Shown here: positions 9,052-17,367 of the stretch, in pieces
How positions within the stretch are numbered: position 1 is the first letter of the stretch
Layout: each line of letters begins with the position of its first letter
NCBI RefSeq assembly: GCF_000233715.2
Contig: NC_021184.1
Coordinates: forward strand, 1,272,501 to 1,336,500
Length of the DNA: 64,000 nucleotides
Direction of reading: 5' to 3'
From: Desulfoscipio gibsoniae DSM 7213
Lineage (GTDB): Bacteria > Bacillota > Desulfotomaculia > Desulfotomaculales > Desulfallaceae
Notes under the pieces: model-generated
Database searches by the model: none
Seen by the model: only the letters and a program-made list of their open reading frames with translations
What the model was told of the DNA's origin: nothing
Program-made: the position numbers and the translations under genes

Positions 9052-9975
9052 ATGGACTTGCTTCAATTGAGATATTTTCAAGTTGTTGCTCGGTTGGAAA
9101 ATGTAACCCGTGCAGCAGAAGAACTATACATTGCCCAACCCTCTCTTAGCAAAACAATCGCACGTTTGGAAGAAAGTGTAGGAGTTCCTTTATTTGAGCG
9201 CCAAGGAAGAAGAATACGACTTAATCAGTTTGGTAAAACCTTTCTTAAAAGAGTAGAACGAAGCTTTAGAGAATTAGAGGAAGGACAACGTGAGGTGGCA
9301 GATTTGGCGGGACTTGACCGTGGAAGCGTTACGGTAGGCGCCACAGCCTCCCCGCAATTACCATACATCTTTAGAGAATATCTAACGCTTCATCCACATG
9401 TTAATTTTCGTTTTCTTCAAGCTACACAGCATCTGGAAATACAAGAACGACTAATGAATGGCGAAATTGACCTCTGTATTTCTACTCAGCCTATTGACCA
9501 ATTAGGAATTCATTGTGAGCCTTTAAAAAATGAAGAAATCTTATTGGCTTTACCACCAGAGCATCGTTTAGCAGGTCGAAAGAGTATACAACTGAAAGAA
9601 GTTGCTAATGAACCATTTATTCGCCAGACCGCAGCGTACGGGCTTCGGGAGATTACAGACGATTTTTGTCAACAAGCCGGATTCATTCCCAAGATTGCTA
9701 ATATTGCATTTGAAAGCTTTACTCCTGAAGTAATATGCAGTCTGGTAAAAGCCGGATTTGGTAACGCCTTTATTCCGGCGTATTGGTGGGATAGCATTAA
9801 TACGGACTCACTGGTAAAAGTGCATATTGAAAATCCCACTTGTCAGCGAACCATTTGGTTATCGTGGGCTAAAGAGCATTACTTGTCAATGGCAGCTCGT
9901 GATTTCAGTAAATTCATAATTGAATATTTCTCACGGTTTAACAGCAACGAACAGACGGCAAAATGCGAAAAATAA
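9052..9975 (+). CDS. LysR-family transcriptional regulator
   Basis: 307 residues. A canonical N-terminal helix-turn-helix (LLQLRYFQVVARLENVTRAA, then LYIAQPSLSKTIARLEE, residues 3-38) is followed by the linker helix and a periplasmic-binding-protein-like effector domain (about 90-295). The strong site AAGGGGGCAG precedes the ATG. It diverges from a degraded MFS gene, the usual LysR arrangement, so its natural target may be lost. The effector is unknown. Confidence 0.88.
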   Translation: MDLLQLRYFQVVARLENVTRAAEELYIAQPSLSKTIARLEESVGVPLFERQGRRIRLNQFGKTFLKRVERSFRELEEGQREVADLAGLDRGSVTVGATASPQLPYIFREYLTLHPHVNFRFLQATQHLEIQERLMNGEIDLCISTQPIDQLGIHCEPLKNEEILLALPPEHRLAGRKSIQLKEVANEPFIRQTAAYGLREITDDFCQQAGFIPKIANIAFESFTPEVICSLVKAGFGNAFIPAYWWDSINTDSLVKVHIENPTCQRTIWLSWAKEHYLSMAARDFSKFIIEYFSRFNSNEQTAKCEK

Positions 9976-10322
9976 TTTGCCATAAAACGCAAAAAAGCCC
10001 GGCTGGATAAAAACCAATCGAGCATAAAGGAATATATTTCCTATTGTATAATGTGTGTGAGCACACAGCAGGCTGTAATTATTCCATATACATTTTAGGC
10101 TTTTTTTAATTGGTCACATAATGATGAATAATGTCGATGCAGATTTAACACGGCGGCAACCTCCTGATACCGCCGCATTCTAAAACTTAATACACCCTCC
10201 ACTATCCTATTTTTTGAAAAGGAAAACGGCGGCGTGGATTTTTCTTTTATCTATAGGCAGTACCTGTCATCGACAAACTATTATTGCATCTTACAAAATT
10301 CATTGACAGAAACGGAAACAGA

Positions 10323-10366
10323 GGAGTAAAATAGCAGTAGGCATCTGCCTACTGCTATTTTACTCC
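10323..10366. repeat. 21-bp perfect inverted repeat upstream of the LCP operon
   Basis: Arms 10323-10343 and 10346-10366 are exact reverse complements separated by TC, giving a 44-bp near-perfect palindrome 80 bp before the LCP gene. It could be the BlaI-family operator, a hairpin in the leader, or the trace of an insertion. Apart from this, the 470-bp stretch 9976-10445 shows no gene. Confidence 0.75.
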
Positions 10367-10445
10367 ATGGAGCGTGTATTTTTTATAATAAAGAATCAAA
10401 AAACGCTGATTATCTGCATTTATGTGATTTGAAAGGATTATTATC

Positions 10446-11486
10446 ATGAGTCGATTCGGTCATTCTAGCAATAAAACAGTTTTAGCTTCGGAAAATCATA
10501 ACGCACCCCATCTCCCAGATCGCTCATTCAGGAAGAAGTTGCGCTTGTTGTTAATAATAGGTTTATCTGTACTGGCAATTTTTTTTACACTTGGTTTTGT
10601 TATAGGGACGTACTTCAACCGTCCACCGGGACTTAACCAAGGCTATGGTATGACCAGTTTGGAGAACGGAGACGGGCCGGTTATGCCAGACAAAGGTTAC
10701 AAGGATGGCTTTTATACATTTCTGGTGATAGGAACTGACAAAGACGGCTATCACACTGACACCATTATGGTTGTTTCCTTGGATACTGTCGGCCATAAGA
10801 TCAATATTGTCTCAGTGCCAAGAGATACGCAGGTGGATGTGCCGCGAAATCCCAAAAAGATCAATGATGCCTATGCTGTTGGTGGCGTGGAGCAATTAAA
10901 AGAAGAAATTAAATCCATATTGGGTTTTTCACCCCATTACTATATTGTGGTAGACCTTGAAGCTTTTAAAGAGTTGGTCGATGCCATAGGGGGAGTGAAA
11001 TTCTCTGTTCCCCAAGACATGAATTGGGATGACCCGGCCCAGGACTTGCACATTCATCTTAAAAAGGGCTTGCAAATTTTGGATGGGAACAAGGCTTTGC
11101 AGTTGGTGAGATACAGGAATTACATAAACGCCGACATAGGCCGTATAGAAATACAACAGCATTTTCTTATGGCCTTGGTTGATGAATTGTTAACCGGTTC
11201 CAGCATTTCTAAAATTCCTGAATTTGCCGATATCTTTCAACAGCATGTGGAAACCGATTTGTCGCTGCGAGATATGCAATGGTTCGCCCGCCAGGTTATG
11301 CAGCTTGACCCGGAAAAAGATTTTACGGTGCAAACCCTGCCTTACAGCAGTTTTGGGGACTACCAAGGACATAATTATGTATATCTGTCGGCAAAAGAGG
11401 TAATCAGCTTGGTAAACCGGACAATTAATCCCTATATCCGTGCCATTACCAAGGAAGATATAAAGATTATAAGAATGGAGGACTGA
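10446..11486 (+). CDS. LytR-CpsA-Psr (LCP) family glycopolymer ligase
   Basis: 346 residues. A cytoplasmic N-terminus (about 30 residues) and one membrane helix (about 33-55) precede the extracytoplasmic LCP domain. Its hallmarks are present: GTDKDGYHTDTIMVVSLD, VPRDTQVDVP and, later, LVRYRNYINADIGRIEIQQH. LCP enzymes transfer teichoic-acid-like or capsular polymers from the lipid carrier to peptidoglycan. The gene is 4 bp from a BlaI-type repressor and a BlaR1-type sensor, so it is probably induced by cell-wall stress. A 21-bp inverted repeat sits upstream. Confidence 0.9.
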   Translation: MSRFGHSSNKTVLASENHNAPHLPDRSFRKKLRLLLIIGLSVLAIFFTLGFVIGTYFNRPPGLNQGYGMTSLENGDGPVMPDKGYKDGFYTFLVIGTDKDGYHTDTIMVVSLDTVGHKINIVSVPRDTQVDVPRNPKKINDAYAVGGVEQLKEEIKSILGFSPHYYIVVDLEAFKELVDAIGGVKFSVPQDMNWDDPAQDLHIHLKKGLQILDGNKALQLVRYRNYINADIGRIEIQQHFLMALVDELLTGSSISKIPEFADIFQQHVETDLSLRDMQWFARQVMQLDPEKDFTVQTLPYSSFGDYQGHNYVYLSAKEVISLVNRTINPYIRAITKEDIKIIRMED

Positions 11487-11490
11487 GGTC

Positions 11491-11886
11491 ATGATAAGCA
11501 AGAAGGTTACCCTTTCAGACGCGGAATGGAAGATTATGAGGCTCCTTTGGGAAAGCTCACCCCTTTCCTGCCGCCAAATTGAAGATGCGCTCAAGGAGGA
11601 AACCGGCTGGACCAGACATGACATCTTTTCCTTTCTCAAGCGCATGGAAGCCAAGGACGCATTGCGAAGGGAGGATGCCAATCCGCAGCTTTATTATCCT
11701 TTGCTGGACTACAATGAAGCCGTGACCGGGGAAACCCGTTCTTTTGTAGGAAAACTGTGGAACGGAAACTTGGGCCTGATGGTATCCACCATGATAAAAA
11801 ATGAGCAGTTGGACGAGGAAGAAATCGATGAACTGATGAAAGCACTTCAAGAAGCAAAACAATCAAAGGAAGGCGGCCAAGTATGA
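11491..11886 (+). CDS. BlaI/MecI/CopY-family repressor
   Basis: 131 residues. A winged helix (LSDAEWKIMRLLWESSPLSC at the start, then GWTRHDIFSFLKRMEAKDAL) is followed by the C-terminal dimerisation part (FVGKLWNGNLGLMVSTMIKN). The family represses resistance genes and is cleaved on signalling from a BlaR1 sensor. It overlaps the sensor gene by four bases, so the pair is translationally coupled. The repressor-sensor pair follows an LCP gene instead of a beta-lactamase. Confidence 0.9.
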   Translation: MISKKVTLSDAEWKIMRLLWESSPLSCRQIEDALKEETGWTRHDIFSFLKRMEAKDALRREDANPQLYYPLLDYNEAVTGETRSFVGKLWNGNLGLMVSTMIKNEQLDEEEIDELMKALQEAKQSKEGGQV

Positions 11887-13499
11887 TAGAGAATATTTTA
11901 CGCCTTTTACTGCAAATTACTTTGACCTCATCCCTGTTGATTGCCGTACTGCTGGTATTGCGCATGGTGTTTAGGGGAAAACTACGACCCACCTGGCAAT
12001 ATGCGGCTTGGATTTTGGTACTCATACGGCTTCTGATCCCGTTGAATATCTCCAGCCCATTCAGTGTTATGAACATTATCCAACCTCCGCCTATTACAAC
12101 GGTTGAAACCCATGGATCGGATCTGCAAACATTTTCTTCTCCTTTTATTGAGCCACTGACATATTCCGAGCCGCAAAGCAACACAGCGGTACAGGTTAGA
12201 ACTGAAAAAAATACTAGTTATATAGAAAAAATCGACTTGTTCCAAATGCTGTTTATCTTATGGGTAATCGGTGCTTTGGCTGTGTTTGTATACATGCTAA
12301 TCCTGAACAGGGTATTCCAACGCAGGTTGCGCCAGTCGGCTATAGAGCTATCATTTGACCAGATCCCCTTCTACCGTGACCTATGCCGTCAGGTCGGGAT
12401 AAAAACTCCATTGCCGGTTGTTATTTCCCATCACTTGACTTCCCCTTGCCTGGTCGGCCTGTTTCGCTCTTACATTGCCATCACGCCGGAGGCCAAAACA
12501 GACAGGACAATACTAAGACATGTATTGCTGCATGAGCTTTGCCACTTCAAACAGAAAGACAATCTTTTCTCTCTGCTTCGGAATATTTGTTGTATTATTT
12601 ACTGGTTTAATCCCCTGGTATGGATGGCGGCTCTGGCTTCCCGCGATGATTCCGAATTAAGCTGCGATGACCGGGTGTTGCGTTACCTGGATGAAAAGGA
12701 AAGCCTTGAATATGGTCATACGCTCCTTATCTTGTTTAACGCCTGTCACAAGAAAGTTGCCATTCTTAATACGGCTACAGCAATGGCAAACGGGAAAAGC
12801 AGAATTAAGACAAGAATTAGCATGATTATCAATCGCCCCAAGACATTAAAGACTATTTCGGTTCTGGCCGCAGGGCTTGTTATTTTACTGGGCGTGATGA
12901 CTTTAACGAGCGCCAAGGCTGATGATCAGCAAAACCAGGGAGCAACCATACAAGTGGTGGGTGACGGGGGGCTAACCTTGTCCGATAAGGCAGGTGCTTC
13001 CCCTATGTTAAACGAAGCCGGTGGCCAACGCACCTTGGATATAGAGTCACTGCGCCTGCTGGCAAATGGAGAATTAACTTTTAGCGATATAATCAACGGC
13101 TATAAGGCCGATGAAGTGGTAAAAGATGAGACCTATCAATATACGGCATGGCGCTACACCCTGGATAACGGTTTGCGCTTTGATTTGCAATATATCCAGG
13201 AAAAAAACCTGCCTGCTCGATATACCGCCTCACTCAGCCACAGCGGGTCAAATTACATCTTTTTTCCGTGCCGGCCGGAATCACTGGAGCAATTTCTGAC
13301 GGCCTGCGCTCAAGGGGACCAATATTCTTTAAAAGCCTATGCGAGTTTTGATGCTAAAAAGGTTGCCGAGATAGAGTATGATGAGACAAAACAAGCGGCG
13401 GCAAGCTTAAGGGTTTTCGATGAGGGCCGGATCTATACCCTGGATGAAAGCGGCTTATTCGGAGGCCATCTTGCTTATCACAGATTCTCGCCACGATAA
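11883..13499 (+). CDS. BlaR1/MecR1-type M56 zinc peptidase sensor
   Basis: 538 residues. Membrane helices lie at about 10-27, 34-51 and 120-140. The cytoplasmic M56 gluzincin domain has HELCHFKQKDN (about 219) and a downstream ELSCDD glutamate, followed by a helix near 320-340. The C-terminal extracellular part (about 345 on) is not a penicillin-binding domain, so the ligand is not a classical beta-lactam site. The last ~15 residues are probably foreign: the same DNA is the 3' end of a conserved DUF3848 frame on the other strand, so the stop was created by an insertion or deletion junction near 13455-13475. Confidence 0.85.
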   Translation: MIENILRLLLQITLTSSLLIAVLLVLRMVFRGKLRPTWQYAAWILVLIRLLIPLNISSPFSVMNIIQPPPITTVETHGSDLQTFSSPFIEPLTYSEPQSNTAVQVRTEKNTSYIEKIDLFQMLFILWVIGALAVFVYMLILNRVFQRRLRQSAIELSFDQIPFYRDLCRQVGIKTPLPVVISHHLTSPCLVGLFRSYIAITPEAKTDRTILRHVLLHELCHFKQKDNLFSLLRNICCIIYWFNPLVWMAALASRDDSELSCDDRVLRYLDEKESLEYGHTLLILFNACHKKVAILNTATAMANGKSRIKTRISMIINRPKTLKTISVLAAGLVILLGVMTLTSAKADDQQNQGATIQVVGDGGLTLSDKAGASPMLNEAGGQRTLDIESLRLLANGELTFSDIINGYKADEVVKDETYQYTAWRYTLDNGLRFDLQYIQEKNLPARYTASLSHSGSNYIFFPCRPESLEQFLTACAQGDQYSLKAYASFDAKKVAEIEYDETKQAAASLRVFDEGRIYTLDESGLFGGHLAYHRFSPR

Positions 13500-13761
13500 G
13501 CTCAAGCATATTTCCCGCATACCGGAATTCCTCCCGATATTGGTCGGTTACAACCTCCAGGGGATTTTGAAATAGCAGGAGGTAATCCAGTTCCTCCAGT
13601 TCATAGTGATGGTTTACTGTCAAATACCTGTGGGCCTGGGTATAGGCTGCGATTTCCTCCGTTTTTTCAAAAATGCCTTCGCCGTCCACTTTGAGCAACT
13701 TTTCCTTGTAGTCCGTAAAGTTCCGGTGGATGCGGTTTATTAGTAGTGTTTTCTTATCCAT
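13475..13761 (-). pseudogene. DUF3848-type mobile-element protein, 3' truncated
   Basis: Starts MDKKTLLINRIHRNFTDYKE and reads through ELEELDYLLLFQNPLEVV to NMLELIVARICDK, the pattern of a small conserved protein of Clostridial conjugative elements, then runs into the opposite-strand BlaR1 gene. Its ATG overlaps the mobC stop (TGATG), so the two were one operon. The C-terminus is lost at the junction with the LCP-BlaI-BlaR1 segment. Confidence 0.6.
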
Positions 13762-14089
13762 CAGGTTCTCCTTTCCGGCGCTGTGACCGCCTTCATAATA
13801 TCCTGTACCGCCTTTCTGAGCCGGTTGGCTTCATCTTGAAATGCCGTCTTGTCAATAGCCCGGTGGCATTGGCCTTGGCCGCAATCTGGTTCAGGTTGCC
13901 GCCGATGGCGTGCAATTCCCGCGTCATGGAAAAATAGTCGGGAGGGGGCAGCTCCTTGGGCACATAGCCGTTGATAAGGGAACGGAGATAACCTTCCTGT
14001 GACAATCCCGCTTTTTTGGCGCTGGTATGAAGCCGTGTATTTTCTTCTTTATTCAGCCAGACTTGAACGCGGATACCTCGTTTTCTCAT
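13761..14089 (-). pseudogene. mobC: MobC-family relaxosome protein, frameshifted
   Basis: The start MRKRGIRVQVWLNKEENTRL has AAGGAG upstream. The conserved ELHAIGGNLNQIAAKANATG follows, and one missing G near 13860 breaks the frame. In the next frame the expected end FQDEANRLRKAVQDIMKAVT is intact up to a stop overlapping the DUF3848 start. MobC assists the relaxase at oriT. The relaxase gene expected next is absent. Confidence 0.82.
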
Positions 14090-14178
14090 CGCTCCGGCTC
14101 CTTTCGCGCAGGATGGGTGTCCTTGCACTCGATGAGGGCGCGAAATTCCTCCCGCCACTTTTGTTGAAGTTCGTTCAT
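14086..14178 (-). CDS. 30-residue protein upstream of mobC
   Basis: ATG at 14178 with GAGGTG upstream. It reads MNELQQKWREEFRALIECKD and ends PARKEPER, the stop overlapping the mobC ATG (ATGA). The coupling and good site argue that it is translated. Function unknown; probably part of the mobilisation operon. Confidence 0.5.
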   Translation of the reverse strand: MNELQQKWREEFRALIECKDTHPARKEPER

Positions 14179-14214
14179 TCACAACACCTCTTTTCTTTAT
14201 TGATGGGAGTGCAA

Positions 14215-14375
14215 CATGAAGGGGGGTATTAGGGGCGAAAGCCCCTAACAAACGAATTTGGGAGACCAAATTCAGTGCTTGCTGCAACACAAGACAGCGG
14301 TCTTGTGTTGGGTGTGGGTTACGATTGTTCTTGTATCACCTGCCGAAAAAAGAAAGAGCAGGAGGTCGTCGCTCC
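14215..14375. other. oriT-like cluster of inverted repeats
   Basis: Upstream of the mobC operon are three close hairpins: TTAGGGGC/GCCCCTAA (14228-14247), GAATTTGG/CCAAATTC (14252-14273) and ACACAAGAC/GGTCTTGTGT (14287-14308). A GC-rich repeat around 14358-14380 follows. Such clusters beside mobC/relaxase genes are typical of transfer origins. No nick site is claimed. Confidence 0.5.
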
Positions 14376-14456
14376 TGCCCGTAATGCTTGTAGCTGATTC
14401 CATGAAAAGAAAAAGGCGCTGATTTCTCAATGCCAAAAGCTCGGATAACTTGCTAT

Positions 14457-14879
14457 TCATTTTGTCCAATTCATTATAAGCTCTACTTCACCAGTATTTT
14501 CATCAATTTGCTCTTTTGAAACGGCAAAATCTTCTCTTAGGTAAAATTTAACCGCACGAGCATTCTTCTTATAAACTTGCAACGACAATTCAGAGCGGTT
14601 CGCCTTGACATAATCAAGTAGAGCTTTTCCTATGCCCTGGGATCGGCTACTTGCATTAATAAATATCCCAGCAATATAACCTTCTATCAACCCAACAAAT
14701 CCTTGAATTATACTGTTATCTTCGTAAATAAATATGGTTGCATTAGGCAACATCTCTTTAACCACTTCATAATTTCCCTGCCAGTAACTTTTGCTAATAA
14801 AATCATGAGCCTCTATGTTGCTTTCAAGCCATATTTTCATAACTATGTCTAATTCATCAATTTTGAACCTTCTAATCAT
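14457..14879 (-). CDS. GNAT N-acetyltransferase (YiaC-like)
   Basis: 140 residues, a single GNAT domain. The acetyl-CoA loop is SSRSQGIGKALLDYV (about 80-94), and the QVYKKNARAVKFYLREDF helix follows. The N-terminus (DIVMKIWLESNIEAHDFISK) resembles E. coli YiaC, a protein-lysine acetyltransferase. The substrate is not known. It is the first of three GNAT genes on this strand in the island. Confidence 0.85.
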   Translation of the reverse strand: MIRRFKIDELDIVMKIWLESNIEAHDFISKSYWQGNYEVVKEMLPNATIFIYEDNSIIQGFVGLIEGYIAGIFINASSRSQGIGKALLDYVKANRSELSLQVYKKNARAVKFYLREDFAVSKEQIDENTGEVELIMNWTK

Positions 14880-14930
14880 ATGTACTCCTATTTTATAAAC
14901 AATGTAACTTTATTTGATTTCCGAGCATGT

Positions 14931-15446
14931 TTATACTTGGGTGCTATTGAAACTAAAAACATAACGCATATCTTTAAAAGGCTCCTTCATTATTTCAAAG
15001 GAGTATTTCTCATTATTGAACGTGAAACTGTTTCGCTCATAAAATTTTTTGGCTGTCTCGTTATTTTCTAAAACCCATAAATAAACGTCGTTATACCCGG
15101 CAATTTTCAGATCATCCAGGGCGGCTTTCAAGAGTTTATGCCCATATCCTTTTCCAAGATACTCCGGCAAAAGATAAATCGAAACAATTTCTCCCCATTC
15201 AGGCAATTTCTTATCTCTTGACTTTCCGTAGGCAATACATCCAACGGCTAATTCTTGGTCATAAATAAGCAGCACAGTTACGGTATTAGCCTCAATCCAG
15301 CCTTGAAAAGCCTTTACCCAAAAATCATTTTGTAATTCATCGAGATATTGCTGGGGAATAATGCCCCTATAAGCGCTTTCCCAACTGGAGGCATGAATAT
15401 GGCTTATCGTTTTCGTATCTTGAATCGTTGCTCGCTTTATAACCAT
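14931..15446 (-). CDS. GNAT N-acetyltransferase
   Basis: 171 residues. It starts VIKRATIQDTKTISHIHASS, the usual GNAT opening, with the EIVSIYLLPEYLGKGYGHKL acetyl-CoA motif near 95-115 and WVLENNETAKKFYERNSFTF. This fold is common in aminoglycoside and small-molecule acetyltransferases, but no specificity can be assigned. Separate from its neighbours by about 50 bp. Confidence 0.85.
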   Translation of the reverse strand: MVIKRATIQDTKTISHIHASSWESAYRGIIPQQYLDELQNDFWVKAFQGWIEANTVTVLLIYDQELAVGCIAYGKSRDKKLPEWGEIVSIYLLPEYLGKGYGHKLLKAALDDLKIAGYNDVYLWVLENNETAKKFYERNSFTFNNEKYSFEIMKEPFKDMRYVFSFNSTQV

Positions 15447-15504
15447 AGAATCACCTCGATCATTAGTTCTATATAATAATAATTGGAAATTTTAAGGCTT
15501 GGAT

Positions 15505-15945
15505 TCATCGTTCCCTTTTCAGATAAATCATATCGGCAATCCGTTTTCCATTTTCATAGATTGGCTGATCATAATGATCAATGAAAAAATCTTTCATCCG
15601 ATGGGACTCTGTAAAGCCGCACTTCCGATAAAAATTCAAAGTCTTGGGGCTGTCGCCTGTTCCGACAAGCATAACGCGGCAATCGGCGTAGTGGGAGAAC
15701 ATAAATTCAATCAGGGCATTCCCATAGCCTTTCCGCTGGCAATCCGGCTGAACCGCAATGTTTTTTATTTCATAAGTTCCATCCGCTTCTTTGGTGACCA
15801 CACATTCGGCCTTAACTCCATCGTCATGCAAAACAAACATTTCGCCTCGCTCAAGATACTTATCTAGCATATCCTCCTGCTCATCCGCCAGCAACAATAG
15901 GTCAATATATTCTTTTTTATTTTCTGTAACTTGTACGATATTCAT
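15505..15945 (-). CDS. GNAT N-acetyltransferase
   Basis: 146 residues. The motif NIAVQPDCQRKGYGNALIEF (about 65-85) and the later NFYRKCGFTESHRMKDFFID mark the GNAT fold. The middle EYIDLLLLADEQEDMLDKYL region resembles small uncharacterised GNATs common near resistance genes in Clostridia. Substrate unknown. Confidence 0.84.
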   Translation of the reverse strand: MNIVQVTENKKEYIDLLLLADEQEDMLDKYLERGEMFVLHDDGVKAECVVTKEADGTYEIKNIAVQPDCQRKGYGNALIEFMFSHYADCRVMLVGTGDSPKTLNFYRKCGFTESHRMKDFFIDHYDQPIYENGKRIADMIYLKRER

Positions 15946-15981
15946 AGAAAATGCCTCTAAAATTCTGATTTTCGCTCAATT

Positions 15982-16659
15982 TCACTCAATCTTGTACTCA
16001 ATAATCAACCCCGCCGCCCAATTGAACAGCAGATCAGAGAGCCGCTCAAACTCAGTCTGCGCCATATTCGGCTGCTGCTTAAGATTGATGACGGTCTGCA
16101 AAATCTCCCGTTCCTGGGGGTGCAGCAAGGGGATCAGCTCCGCCTTTTGCTTTATGTAGGCGCCGGTTTGGTCATAATAGACCGCCTGCACGGTAAAAGC
16201 AGCTGATTTATAAAGGTTTTTCAATATCTCCGCGTCTTTCTCATGCACCATGTTATGCCCGCACAGGTGGTAGATGTTGCAGGCCCCGATGCGTATGGCG
16301 CGGTGAATATCCTCCTGATTGATCTGCGGCAGCAGAAAATCAATGCTTCCGAAAACCGGCGTGGTGTCATGATAAAACTGGAACAGATCGGAGCGTTCCC
16401 AATTCAGCAGCTCCTGTCGGCCGGAGATAAATCCACACACCTTCTCCCGGTAAAAAAGGGTGTCCAGCATAGCGCCGTAGGCTTTCAGATCTCCCGGAGT
16501 GACCTGATCCAGTATGACAACCGCGTCAATGTCGCTGCCGGCTGTTGCCTCGTCCCGTCCATAACTTCCCTGAAGCCCGGCAAACAGCAGGCGGGAACCG
16601 AAAAGAGCTTTCAGTCCGTCCAAATATCCTTTCATCCAAGTGTTTATATTAAAATCCAT
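15982..16659 (-). CDS. Nucleotidyltransferase-domain protein
   Basis: 225 residues. The polymerase-beta-type motif is clear (GLQGSYGRDEATAGSDIDAV, about 28-47, with the two catalytic Asp), and a helical C-terminal part (about 115-225) resembles HEPN/KNTase-C helices. Proteins of this build include aminoglycoside adenylyltransferases and solitary MNT-type proteins. The early helix WMKGYLDGLKALFGSRL is typical. Activity is not assignable. It is cargo of the island. Confidence 0.78.
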   Translation of the reverse strand: MDFNINTWMKGYLDGLKALFGSRLLFAGLQGSYGRDEATAGSDIDAVVILDQVTPGDLKAYGAMLDTLFYREKVCGFISGRQELLNWERSDLFQFYHDTTPVFGSIDFLLPQINQEDIHRAIRIGACNIYHLCGHNMVHEKDAEILKNLYKSAAFTVQAVYYDQTGAYIKQKAELIPLLHPQEREILQTVINLKQQPNMAQTEFERLSDLLFNWAAGLIIEYKIE

Positions 16660-16780
16660 TTTTTGCTCCTTTGGGATGGTTTTATAATCCCTCTGCTAAA
16701 CCGGAACTTGTACGCTTCTCATTATGCTCATTATAGAAAGTGGCTTGCTCGTTAAATTGAAATTTGTCGGTCTTTTACTG

Positions 16781-17131
16781 TTAAATGATTACCTCACCTA
16801 AGATTTTATCATGCGGAACAATCAAGCACTTTTCTATCGCTTTCCAATGAGTTTCATACAACTGTTTTTGTGCTTTACCATAATTTTTATCTGTATCGAA
16901 TTCCCAGTAGAGCGCATAGCGAACGCATTTTACAATACGAGTAAGTTTGTCGGGTTGAAGTCCATCCTTAATCGTTTTCATATCCTTTATATAGTGTGTA
17001 CGCTGTATAAGTCGAAGAGATTGACAACCGTCTATTACTTTCATCATTTGAACAGCGTCTTTCATAATAGCTTCAAACTCATTCGTCTTATCTGGCTTTA
17101 CCTGATAAATACTAATTTCCGAAAATGACAT
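16781..17131 (-). CDS. Dimeric alpha/beta-barrel protein (ABM-like)
   Basis: 116 residues. It opens SEISIYQVKPDKTNEFEAIM, with MKVIDGCQSLRLIQR and VRYALYWEFDTDKNYGKAQK: the alternation of strands and helices seen in antibiotic-biosynthesis-monooxygenase/YgiN-like ferredoxin folds. No cofactor residues can be named. Role unknown. Confidence 0.55.
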   Translation of the reverse strand: MSFSEISIYQVKPDKTNEFEAIMKDAVQMMKVIDGCQSLRLIQRTHYIKDMKTIKDGLQPDKLTRIVKCVRYALYWEFDTDKNYGKAQKQLYETHWKAIEKCLIVPHDKILGEVII

Positions 17132-17162
17132 CCTCCACCTCCTCTAAATTTCTGGTACAGAA

Positions 17163-17318
17163 TCAAATCCATTTCTCCACGAACACTCTGTGGTATTTAT
17201 TCGGTGGTATAAACTCTGCATTCAAAAACGAAAATCGCCCAAGCATTTGGTGCAGAGAACGGATGATGTCCATCTGATCATTTTTGATTTTGTAGAAATC
17301 GGATGGCTCAGTCCCTAC
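17163..17318 (-). pseudogene. Orphan 3' gene fragment
   Basis: An open frame of about 50 codons without start, ending DIIRSLHQMLGRFSFLNAEF then PPNKYHRVFVEKWI-stop; a stop lies just upstream in frame. It reads like the C-terminus of a real protein whose 5' part was deleted. The family is not recognised. Confidence 0.35.
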
Positions 17319-17367
17319 AGGAATTTAAAAAACACAAACAAACTCAAAATTTCAATGAAATAGAGTT

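Noticed and set aside
14090-14290. N-terminal extension of the mobC frame
   Set aside because: The extension reads through the oriT-like hairpins; the ATG at 14089 has its own ribosome site and begins the family sequence.
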